Below are positions 26,801-33,817 of a DNA stretch of 64,000 bases, in pieces. Under the pieces are notes generated by a model. That model made no database searches. It saw only the letters and a program-made list of their open reading frames with translations, and had not been told where the DNA came from. The position numbers and the translations under genes were made by a program. How positions within the stretch are numbered: position 1 is the first letter of the stretch; every line of letters starts with the position of its first letter. This DNA is from an uncultured Planctomycetales bacterium (GTDB lineage Bacteria; Planctomycetota; Planctomycetia; Isosphaerales; Isosphaeraceae), in the NCBI GenBank assembly GCA_903926465.1, contig CAIYJE010000119.1, forward strand, positions 62,001 through 126,000. The letters are read 5' to 3'.

Positions 26801-27456
26801 AGAGTTCGGCCAAGATTGTTGTAAGCATCTGCATCACCGGGCGCAAGCTCGATCCCTTTTTGAAAACAGGTAATCGCCTGCGTTTTGTCCCCTTGCTCGC
26901 TCAGGACCACACCAAGATTATTGTGCGCGGGGGCGTAATGGGGCTTCAATTCCAGGGCACGACGGTAACGGGCAATGGCGGCGTCTGGTTGGCCCTGCAT
27001 TTTCAAAAGATTGCCGAGGCTACTGTGCGATTCGGCAAGATCTGGCCGAAGCTCCAGCGCTCGTTCAAAACAGCCGAGAGCCTCTTCCAAATCTCCGCGT
27101 TCCGTCAGGGTATCGCCCATGTTGTGATGGGCAATCGTAGATCGAGGATCCAGTGTCAAAGCATGACGATAGACCTCGATGGCTTCCTCAACGCTCCCCT
27201 GCTGCCTGAGCAAGCCAGCCAGGTCGACATAAACATCGGGATAATGCGGATTCTGTGCGATGGCTCGCCGGTAGAACCGATCTGCTTCGGTAGGATTCCC
27301 TGTCTGCTGAGCGATCAAACCCAGACGGTGAGTTGCCACGGCATGGCCTGGATCTACTTGCAAAATCTGCAAATAAATCTGCTCTGCTACGGAAAGTCGT
27401 CCCGAGCAATGATGTTCGTATGCAAGCGAGAGTGCCTCTGACACGGTCATCGACAT
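23863..27456 (-). CDS. Double-module TPR / GT9-like glycosyltransferase fusion
   Basis: A ~1197-residue protein made of two complete copies of the TPR + GT9-like architecture. Module 1 has ~11 TPRs (to ~375) and a glycosyltransferase domain (~380-655; CEQGLGDTIQFIRFASLVKQ, RVGIAWQGNPKHVRDRYRSI, VTIDSAPVHLAGAVGVPAW). A short Ser/Gly linker follows. Module 2 has ~6 TPRs (~670-890) and a second domain (~905-1195; CCEFGLGDTIQFVRFLTLLK, RVGIAWQGNPAHVGDRFRSI, ISVDSAPVHLAGALGVRTW). Both modules keep the conserved motifs, so both could be active. The start is ATG 27456 with AAGGA upstream; the frame opens at 27477. It is the second gene of the operon and overlaps the next by four bases. Confidence 0.85.
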   Translation of the reverse strand: MSMTVSEALSLAYEHHCSGRLSVAEQIYLQILQVDPGHAVATHRLGLIAQQTGNPTEADRFYRRAIAQNPHYPDVYVDLAGLLRQQGSVEEAIEVYRHALTLDPRSTIAHHNMGDTLTERGDLEEALGCFERALELRPDLAESHSSLGNLLKMQGQPDAAIARYRRALELKPHYAPAHNNLGVVLSEQGDKTQAITCFQKGIELAPGDADAYNNLGRTLCDVGRHDEAVAYCRRAIELKPRFREAQANLGKAYIEQRRFQDAESCFRAELEVGSDDPDVYLRLGNALMEQDRVSEAKACYQRVLELKPESPEAYCNLGMTLLSDDDYAGAIERFRRSLELKPDYVEAHYNLADTLLTIGDYVDGFREYDYRWKRAETKRPNHVQPQWSGESLVGKTILLVCEQGLGDTIQFIRFASLVKQQGATVLFACVRPLVKLLAKVPGVDRVIPEGDPLPAFDVYAPLMSLPALLGVKLNQIPDVLPVPYLQAEKTDRHYWKQRLGPRLPGEVRVGIAWQGNPKHVRDRYRSIPLASLVPLASVPGIRLISFQKNLGTEQIAPLQDRMKIDCFEQGPRPDVDSFQDSAALMSLMDVVVTIDSAPVHLAGAVGVPAWLLCPVNPEWRWLVGRDDSPWYPSVRIFRQTRRNQWDDVVARMVRELTLLSARMAGGGDSSGEWVSESLSTANEYLRTGQLARCRELCLQVVRACPDHSQAWHLLGNVASQTGHLGEAMDFYRRSLAIQPDRAQVYCDLGLALRRLGQNLEAISAFQNALEWDPGLSIAHHGLGECLMDAGRYDEAGAIYLRALERWPGVSGTHGALGHAFMRQGKRDAAIEQFRRAIELDPMNQAAHNNLGVSLNEKAQVPEAIECFQRAIACSTPLADAHHNLGHALLSLGDYVNGFREFEYRWKLQGSHQFSFEQPVWKGESIAGKTILVCCEFGLGDTIQFVRFLTLLKARGATVLLGCFKPLAKLLSQVPGLDILVAEGDPIPPFDYYVPLLSLPSILKTRLEDIPCLLPAPYLKPQLPLVEYWRDRLGPRQPGEIRVGIAWQGNPAHVGDRFRSIPLSEFIPLASVPGVRLINFQRNFGAEQIEANAYRLCVTRLERESGNEVDSFQDTAALLSLMDVMISVDSAPVHLAGALGVRTWLLCPLNADWRWMRDREETPWYPSVRIFRQSALLEWESLFERLTRELTMLARECS

Positions 27457-27542
27457 TCCATCCTTACCTGGAGCCACAAGAGTGGTCTCTGCGTGGGGGC
27501 TGATCTTGCCATGAAATGGCCTGGCTTCAATGTGAGCAAACC

Positions 27543-30035
27543 TTATTCACTCTGTTTGGCTTCAGACCAGTTCGCCCACATCGTGCGAAACGCAGCTTCG
27601 AGATGTTTGGTGAACCGCGGCTGATCCATCACGGGCGAAGCCTGCATGGTGGCTCTTAGCGTTTGCCGTAGCCGGGCCAACCTTGGCAGGTCGTTCGCCA
27701 GTTCCACCGCAATCTGCACGTATTCCGCACGATCTTGGGCCACCAGTTCAGAATGGCCAAGGTTCGACAGGATGCTCAAACCACCTCGCCCCACACCGGT
27801 CTGGCCTGCCAGGCTCACCACCGGCACCCCCATCCAGAGCGCATCGCATGTGGTGGTTCCGCCACCATACGGAAAGGGATCGAGCGCAATATCCATGGTG
27901 TTGTAGGTGGCAAAATAGTCAGCGGCCGGTCGAAATTCCGCGAACCGAACCCGATCGGGTGAGATCCCCTGCTCAATCAGGGCCAGAATGGCTCGTTCGC
28001 GATGACTACCCGCATGCGCATGGATCAGTAACGTGGAGCCTGGAACCGCCTTCAGAATCTGGCACCACACCGAAAATGTTTCTGGTGTGACCTTACAGAA
28101 ATTGTTCAATGACCCAAAACAAACGCTTCCAGTCTCCAGGGCAGGCAGCGACTTGACCGGGGGAGCCAGCTCGGTTGGCTCATAACACCAGTACGTTTCT
28201 GGTAAATGGACAGACTTCTCGGAATAGAACGCCTGGTCCGTTCCTACCGGGTCGATGTAGGGATCGGTCAGTCGGTAATCGATCGCACTCAGTCCGGTCG
28301 TTCCACAGTACGCAAGATACGTCACCTGCACAGGAGCCGGCTTACGCGCAAACACCAGTAACCGGTTGTTTGCCATGTGCATCGTCAAATCCACGAGAAT
28401 GTCAATTTGATCATTCCGAATCAGGTCGGCCATCTGCTCATCCGTGAGACCGTTGGTTTTTTGCCAGCGATCACTTTTTGAACGACACTGGTCGGTCATT
28501 GGATCCGGGGTACGAACCGAGGAATAGCATGTCACTTCAAACTGGTTTCGGTCATGCGCAGCCAGCAAAGGCAGCATGAAACGCCCAACCGGATGCCGGT
28601 AAAAGTCTGGTGATACATAACCAATGCGAAGCCGGCGATCCGTCAAACGGTCATTCAGGTGAGGCTTCCGGAACTTTGCCAGCGGCAAGGCGTGCTGCTG
28701 GTCCCAACGCCGGTGTTCCGCAAACAGGCTTTCCTGAGTTTCTTGGTCCCTGAAGTGCTGGGTATAGAGCATGTTACTATGTAGATCACTCGAATTCGGC
28801 CTGAATTTCAAAGCCGATCGAAAGCAGTCAATTGCTTCATCCAGTCTTCCTTGATCTTTCAAGGCAATTCCCAGGTTGCTATACGCATCCGGATATTCCG
28901 GCCTGACCTCAATCGCGCGCTGGAAGCAGGAGATCATCTCATCAACTTCGCGCGTCTCCTTGCCCCCCATCCCGAGAGCGGCCCCCAGGCTGTTATAAGC
29001 CTCGGCCAGCAAAGGATCGAGCGTGATCGCCTGCCGAAGGTAAGGCACGGCGAACTCTGGTTTTCTTTGATCCAGGAAGCTGTTTCCCTGGTTCAGATAC
29101 CACTGCGCGTTTTCAGAACTCCGCTCTGTGGGTGGAGTGAGTTCCGGCCTGATCGCTGGAAGTTGCTCCTGCCGCTGAAAGGCCATTCTCAGGTTATTCT
29201 GGGCATCAACGAAATTGGGGCTGAGCTGAAGCGCTTGACGAAAACAGGCAATAGCCTCTGACAGTTTTCCTAGCTCAGTTAAGGCCACGCCAAGATTATT
29301 GTGCGCCTGGGCATAGTCGGGTTTCCGTTGAATCGCTCTACGGAACTGCTCGATCGCCTGTTCGGGCATCCCTCGGGCCACAAAAAGATTGCCCAGATTG
29401 TAATGCCCATCCACAAATCCAGGGTCAACACGAAGGGCGTTGCTGTAACTCTCAATTGCGCCTGCGGAATCGCCCAGCATCGCCAGCAGATTACCAAGAT
29501 TATTATGAATGCTGGCATCGTTGGGACTCAGCTCCACAGCACGGCGAAAACAACGGCCAGCCGGCTCAAGCTTGCCCGCGACCTGAAGCGCAGTTCCCAT
29601 CCCCGAGATCGTGATCACAGACTGGGCATCAAGCTTCAACGCGCTTTGAAAACAGGCAACGGCATCGTCTGCCTTTCCATTCTCAACAAGGGCGTACCCC
29701 AGTTGATGGTACCCCTTCAACAAGTCCGGCCTCAGTTCTACAACCCGTCGAAAATGGGAAATGGCTTCCTCTCTCTTGCCAGATTGCTTGAGGGCGGCCC
29801 CCAAGTTACTGTGTGCCTCGGCATAGTCAGGCTGAATTCCCAGCGCACGCCGGTACAGAAGTTCGGCTTCCGAAAGCTGCCCACCCTGATGCGCGATCAA
29901 GCCCAGAAGATGAATCGCTACCGCTTGATCGGGATCAACCTCCAGGACCTGCCGATAAATCTGCTCAGCAAGATTCAGCCGACCAAGCTGATGGTGCTCC
30001 ATCGCCATGGACAGTGCTTCTGAAATTGTGGCCAT
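27543..30035 (-). CDS. TPR / SPINDLY-type O-GlcNAc transferase-like protein (GT41)
   Basis: An 830-residue paralog of the protein at 19763-21940, with more TPR units: residues 1-300 and again ~315-430 after a Pro/Gln-rich interruption. The GT41 region (~465-825) has RRLRIGYVSPDFYRHPVG, ILVDLTMHMANNRLLVFARK, VTYLAYCGTTGLSAIDYRLT, FGSLNNFCKVTPE and PYGGGTTTCDALWMGVPVV. The catalytic-site histidine (in HPVG) and donor-site lysine (in FCKV) are present. It is the first gene of the four-gene minus-strand operon, starting at ATG 30035 (MATISEALSMAMEHH). It is probably cytoplasmic and modifies proteins, by analogy with OGT/SPINDLY. Substrate and donor cannot be told from sequence. Confidence 0.92.
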   Translation of the reverse strand: MATISEALSMAMEHHQLGRLNLAEQIYRQVLEVDPDQAVAIHLLGLIAHQGGQLSEAELLYRRALGIQPDYAEAHSNLGAALKQSGKREEAISHFRRVVELRPDLLKGYHQLGYALVENGKADDAVACFQSALKLDAQSVITISGMGTALQVAGKLEPAGRCFRRAVELSPNDASIHNNLGNLLAMLGDSAGAIESYSNALRVDPGFVDGHYNLGNLFVARGMPEQAIEQFRRAIQRKPDYAQAHNNLGVALTELGKLSEAIACFRQALQLSPNFVDAQNNLRMAFQRQEQLPAIRPELTPPTERSSENAQWYLNQGNSFLDQRKPEFAVPYLRQAITLDPLLAEAYNSLGAALGMGGKETREVDEMISCFQRAIEVRPEYPDAYSNLGIALKDQGRLDEAIDCFRSALKFRPNSSDLHSNMLYTQHFRDQETQESLFAEHRRWDQQHALPLAKFRKPHLNDRLTDRRLRIGYVSPDFYRHPVGRFMLPLLAAHDRNQFEVTCYSSVRTPDPMTDQCRSKSDRWQKTNGLTDEQMADLIRNDQIDILVDLTMHMANNRLLVFARKPAPVQVTYLAYCGTTGLSAIDYRLTDPYIDPVGTDQAFYSEKSVHLPETYWCYEPTELAPPVKSLPALETGSVCFGSLNNFCKVTPETFSVWCQILKAVPGSTLLIHAHAGSHRERAILALIEQGISPDRVRFAEFRPAADYFATYNTMDIALDPFPYGGGTTTCDALWMGVPVVSLAGQTGVGRGGLSILSNLGHSELVAQDRAEYVQIAVELANDLPRLARLRQTLRATMQASPVMDQPRFTKHLEAAFRTMWANWSEAKQSE

Positions 30036-30276
30036 GACAGCAAAACCAATTCTTCTCTGTGTTCAAGGGGTATGAATTCTGGCCTATAACGATACCCAAT
30101 TCCACTCATACGCGAACACACATCGTCTCTAGCCTGAACAGAACAACAGTTCCCGTTGATCTTGGCACGTCCAGATTCTCCGCTCAGGATCATCGCAAGA
30201 GAATCACACCCTGGCATTAAACCCCAGGACCGACCGGTCTGGAGTTCTTGAGAGCAGCAAACGGCATGCACCAGCG
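30036..30276. other. Promoter-side spacer of the glycosyltransferase operon
   Basis: It separates the operon start from the 3' end of the upstream pseudogene on the same strand. TTGAAC occurs near the operon start on the minus strand, but no matching -10 stands out. Bases 30272-30300 resemble half of a family-2 repeat. Confidence 0.4.
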
Positions 30277-31041
30277 TTACTCGCTAGCGATGCGGGTCAT
30301 CTTGAACTGTTCTGATGCCGAAGGAAGTTCGCTGGCCACAGAGGCCGGTCGGTCGCTGGTCGCGAAATTCGCTTGCAGGCTGTCACCGTCGATTTTGATC
30401 AAACCCAAACGTGTAAGGCCTGATAACTTTTCTGGATCGGTGTAATTGAGGTCGATATGCCAGGGGTTCGGTGCTCGATCAACGGAGAAGATCCCCTTCT
30501 CCACGCTGATTCCCCTGATCTCTTAGACATCACCCCAAATTCTCAGGATCGATACTCCCAGATCTGCGGCGGACAAGAAATTTCCTCCATACGTTATGCC
30601 TTCGAGTTCCCAGACCCCCTCCCAACCGTCCCCGGGCTTACCTTCCAGACGTTTTCAGCGCGTGGTGTTGTAATTTTCACCTCGGGCCTGATCCCAGTTG
30701 GCGGGCGGGGCGAGGTCCGAGATTGCAGCCTCGCACAAGATGAGCCGATCACCGTCCAGCTTGTAGATCCCTCGAATCGCGCCCCTGAAACCCGTGTGGG
30801 TGAATCCATCCGGGCCGTCATCCTTGGTTTGCTCAATTTTGGTTCGTGTGGTGACCGAATTCGTGATCTTGACCCGGTTACCCTCAACGTCCCAGCGGGT
30901 CTCAATGATGGATGAGAATGGACCTTGCTCGTCCCGTTTGAATTGTTGCCACTGGCCCTGAAGCGATTGGCGATCAGCCTGGGGGGGAACGGCTGGATCT
31001 TCGACAGCACAGAAAGCCAAGGAGACAAAAATGGCAACCAT
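30277..31041 (-). pseudogene. TIGR03067 two-domain exported protein, interrupted by two stop codons
   Basis: One reading frame runs from ATG 31041 to the stop at 30277, broken only by TGA (30657-30655) and TAA (30525-30523). It begins with a signal peptide (MVAIFVSLAFCAVE). Domain 1 starts SLQGQWQQFKRDEQG and contains RGIYKLDGDRLILCEA. Between the two stops domain 2 begins WEGVWELEGITYGG; beyond the TAA it has EKGIFSVDRAPNPWHIDLNY and a terminal RPAS segment. These are the LQG.W, GtFk.D..P..IDL and GIY.LdGD.L features of the planctomycete TIGR03067 domain. The frame has no shift, so inactivation looks recent, or the stops are sequence errors. The extreme 3' codons overlap a family-2-like repeat (30272-30300). 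Confidence 0.8.
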
Positions 31042-31470
31042 GATTCAGAGCTCTTGCAGCTTAAAATGGAACACTGCTTACAGCCTCGGCGGATCAGAAA
31101 TACCCGAGATTGACTTTTTTAATCTACGTCTCTCCTTCCAGCCCCCGCCACAAAATATTTTGCAGAAGTTCAATCAGATTCCAGATTTGAACCTTCAGAG
31201 CAAGGAAGCCCCAGCCTTGAAAGTGGCACAGACGATAACCACCGCTGAACAGCGGCCGAGAAAATCGGGTTTGGCAAAAACATGCGGAACAGTATCTCTT
31301 CAGCGCCAGGAGACAGGTTCCGTAAGATGTTTGAGGTTGAGCTGCTTGGACTTCTCAGAACTTGTACCGATTCGAATGTTATTCTTAGGTGATGTTCGGG
31401 TGCACATGGCTTTTGGAAAGCGATGGTCGCCTCGCGGCCTGGTCTCGTTTTCTGTCAGAGGTGGTTTTTG
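31042..31470. other. Divergent intergenic region upstream of hddC
   Basis: About 430 bases between the TIGR03067 pseudogene and hddC, AT-rich in its first third. Open frames crossing it lack any protein-like pattern. It probably contains the hddC promoter. AGAGGTGG at 31457-31464 is the hddC ribosome binding site. Confidence 0.5.
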
Positions 31471-32205
31471 ATGTCTCTTGATGTTGGTCGAGTCCGGGTG
31501 TTGCTTCTGGCGGGCGGCCTGGGCACTCGCTTACGTCCACTCACGGACCATACACCGAAGTGCCTGGTTCCGGTTGCAGGACGCCCATTGCTGGACTACT
31601 GGCTGGACCGTTTCCGCGAAGCAGGTCTCCGGGACCTGCGAATCAATACGCACCATTTGCCAGAGGCTGTCAGAGAGTACATCGATAGGGTGAACGCGAC
31701 CTCTGAGTTTCGCATGAGCGAGGCGTATGAAGCCCAGCTCCTGGGCTCGGCCGGAACGGTCATGGCAAACCGCGACCTGGCCGATGATGCAAGCGAGATT
31801 CTGATTGTTTATGCAGATAACTTCTCAAACGTTGATCTGAATGAGCTGCTTCGTTTTCATCGGAGCCACGGCGATCCCATGACCATGATGCTCTTCAGGG
31901 CTCCCCATCCGGAAAACTGCGGAATTGCCACACTCGATGCCGAGCACCGAATCATTGATTTCGTGGAGAAGCCCAAAAACCCCACGAGTGACCTCGCCAA
32001 CGCGGGCCTGTACGTTTTATCACAAGAAGCGTACAAGGAAATCGCCGATATGCAGGTCTTCGACATTGGTTTTGACGTTCTGCCACGTTTCCTGAACCGG
32101 ATGCGAGGATGGGCCTCGCCAGGGTTCCACCTGGACATTGGCACACACGAAGCCCTTGAGAAGGCTCAGACTCTCTCCACGCAACTGGAACAAGGAAAGC
32201 GTTGA
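31471..32205 (+). CDS. hddC: Sugar-1-phosphate nucleotidyltransferase, probably heptose-1-P guanylyltransferase
   Basis: A 244-residue nucleotidyltransferase with the signature VRVLLLAGGLGTRLRPLTDH at the N-terminus, the PKCLVPVAGRPLLDYWLDR motif, and the metal-site region ILIVYADNFSNVDL. Its length, and the adjacent gmhB one base later, match D-glycero-D-manno-heptose 1-phosphate guanylyltransferase (HddC), which forms GDP-heptose. A mannose- or glucose-1-phosphate nucleotidyltransferase is the alternative, and substrate cannot be fixed from motifs. The start is ATG 31471; an in-frame codon at 31423 is not supported. The stop TGA is separated from the gmhB ATG by a single base, a tight operon. 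Confidence 0.8.
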   Translation: MSLDVGRVRVLLLAGGLGTRLRPLTDHTPKCLVPVAGRPLLDYWLDRFREAGLRDLRINTHHLPEAVREYIDRVNATSEFRMSEAYEAQLLGSAGTVMANRDLADDASEILIVYADNFSNVDLNELLRFHRSHGDPMTMMLFRAPHPENCGIATLDAEHRIIDFVEKPKNPTSDLANAGLYVLSQEAYKEIADMQVFDIGFDVLPRFLNRMRGWASPGFHLDIGTHEALEKAQTLSTQLEQGKR

Positions 32206-32206
32206 A

Positions 32207-32803
32207 ATGAATCCGCGCCCGGCTGTCTTTCTCGACCGCGACGGCACCATTATTGAAGCCGTCCATTATCTGAGCGACCCCCAGGCCGTGCGGCTCATTC
32301 CTGACGTAGCCCCTGCGCTCCTGGAGCTTCAGGCCGCCGGATTTGCCTGCATTCTGATCACGAACCAGTCTGCCATCGGACGAGGCATTCTGAGCCTCGA
32401 AGGGTTTTACCGCGTTCAGGCAGAAGTCTACCGCCAGCTTTGCGAGCATGGAATTCAACTGGATGGCTGTTACTTTTGCCCAAGTGTTCCGACCTCCAGC
32501 GATCGATCGGTCCTGGACGACCCCGAGCGCAAGCCTGCGCCTGGGATGATCCTGCGGGCCTGCCGTGAGTTAAACCTCCAGGTCAATCGCTCATGGATGA
32601 TCGGTGATATGCTATCCGACGTCCTGGCGGGACGGAACGCGGGCTGCAGAGATTCTCTTTTTGTGACGTGTGGACAGGGGTCTCACGAAGACCTCACCGG
32701 CCATGACGCCAAGGTCTTTCCCAATGTCGCAACCGCAGCCAACCATATTCTGAAGATTCACCGAGCTTTTCCACATCCTGAGCCACGGCCCGATCATTCC
32801 TGA
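32207..32803 (+). CDS. gmhB: D-glycero-D-manno-heptose 1,7-bisphosphate phosphatase
   Basis: A 198-residue HAD phosphatase of the GmhB/HisB-N type. The nucleophile motif is FLDRDGTI, motif II is ILITNQSAIGRG, a zinc-binding Cys region lies in GCYFCPSVP, the Lys is in ERKPAPGM, and the terminal motif is WMIGDMLSDVLAG. GmhB removes the C7 phosphate of heptose 1,7-bisphosphate, the step directly before nucleotide activation. AAGGAAAG precedes ATG 32207. Coupling to hddC gives two consecutive steps of activated-heptose synthesis. GmhA and the heptose kinase are not in this window. The second cysteine pair of the zinc loop is not obvious (V/P/T replaces it). Confidence 0.87.
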   Translation: MNPRPAVFLDRDGTIIEAVHYLSDPQAVRLIPDVAPALLELQAAGFACILITNQSAIGRGILSLEGFYRVQAEVYRQLCEHGIQLDGCYFCPSVPTSSDRSVLDDPERKPAPGMILRACRELNLQVNRSWMIGDMLSDVLAGRNAGCRDSLFVTCGQGSHEDLTGHDAKVFPNVATAANHILKIHRAFPHPEPRPDHS

Positions 32804-32812
32804 TCGGGGCCG
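32786..32812 (+). terminator. Possible hairpin at the end of gmhB
   Basis: CGGCCCGATCA (32787-32797) can pair with TGATCGGGGCCG (32801-32812) with one bulged base, overlapping the stop codon. No T-run follows, so a terminator role is tentative. Confidence 0.4.
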
Positions 32813-33000
32813 CGGCAATCTGAATTCCACTCGTGATATCGAGATCGAGTTGTAACCAGCGACCCTTCACTGCGGTTCAAAATGCTCGAAGGGAGTAGAC
32901 CCCATGGCTCAACTTCACGGGGCTGCGGACTGTTGTCATAATACGTTCCCGGCCGGTCGCACTCACTGAGACACCGGTTTTCCCTTGTGAAAGTCAGATC

Positions 33001-33804
33001 ATGAGCATCCGCCTGAACGACATGAAAGGATTCGCGTTTGACCTGGATGGCACCATCTGGTCGGGCGAGGCGTTGCTCCCGGGCGCGATCGAACTTGTGG
33101 CGGCCCTCCGAAACGCCGGCCGCAAGGTGGTGTTCGTTTCCAACAACTCGCGGAAACCTTCGACCGAGCTGAGCAAGAAACTCACCCAGATGGGGATCCC
33201 CACTGAGCCCTCGGAAGTAGTTGCGGCCGTGGAGATTGCCGGTGAGGCCGTGCACCGTGAACTGGGGCCGGTCAATGTGCTGGTCCTGGGCACTACCGAA
33301 CTGCATCGCGTGCTGGAACGGGCCGGCCACCGTGTGCTGGCGATGGAGGAGTGGGAACACTCTCAGGCGGTGGTTGTCGGCGTGGACCCTGAGTTTAATT
33401 ACGCAAGTCTCAAGTATGCGGCGTCCGCCGTGCATCAAGGGGCCAAACTGTTCGCGGTGAACCTGGACGCCCGCTTTCCCGTCGGCCCCAACCGCTATGA
33501 GCCAGGCTGTGGCGCACTGGCCGAGGCGGTGGCGGTGGCCGGCGGATCCCGGCCCATCGGCATCGGCAAGCCTGGACATCCTCTTTTCGAGATGGCCCTG
33601 ATGCGTCTGCAATGCCAACCCGCTGAGGCGGTGATGGTTGGCGATAGCGCGAGCGCGGATATTGCGGGGGCCGCCGCGGTTCGTATGCGTACCGCCTGGA
33701 TCCAGAACAACGCCGAGCCCAACGTACTCATTTCTCCAGACTGGAGCGCGCCTGATCCGGCAAGGCTCCTGGAACTCTGGCAAACAGACCTATTCCAGGG
33801 CTGA
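33001..33804 (+). CDS. HAD-IIA family phosphatase (NagD/phosphoglycolate phosphatase-like)
   Basis: A 267-residue HAD-superfamily subfamily IIA hydrolase. The nucleophile motif is FAFDLDGTIWSGE, motif II is VVFVSNNSRKP, a C2 cap lies between, the lysine motif is GIGKPGHPLF, and the acidic motif is MVGDSASADIAGA. NagD-like members dephosphorylate sugar phosphates or nucleotides. ATG 33001 gives the conserved start; an internal ATG at 33022 is also possible. It lies ~200 bases after gmhB and could be in the same transcript, though it has no required role in heptose synthesis. The substrate is not determined. Confidence 0.88.
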   Translation: MSIRLNDMKGFAFDLDGTIWSGEALLPGAIELVAALRNAGRKVVFVSNNSRKPSTELSKKLTQMGIPTEPSEVVAAVEIAGEAVHRELGPVNVLVLGTTELHRVLERAGHRVLAMEEWEHSQAVVVGVDPEFNYASLKYAASAVHQGAKLFAVNLDARFPVGPNRYEPGCGALAEAVAVAGGSRPIGIGKPGHPLFEMALMRLQCQPAEAVMVGDSASADIAGAAAVRMRTAWIQNNAEPNVLISPDWSAPDPARLLELWQTDLFQG

Positions 33805-33817
33805 CCCGGCTGAAATC

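Noticed and set aside
32794-33783. A 329-residue minus-strand open frame
   Set aside because: Antisense to the HAD-IIA phosphatase, which has clear motifs and a normal start.
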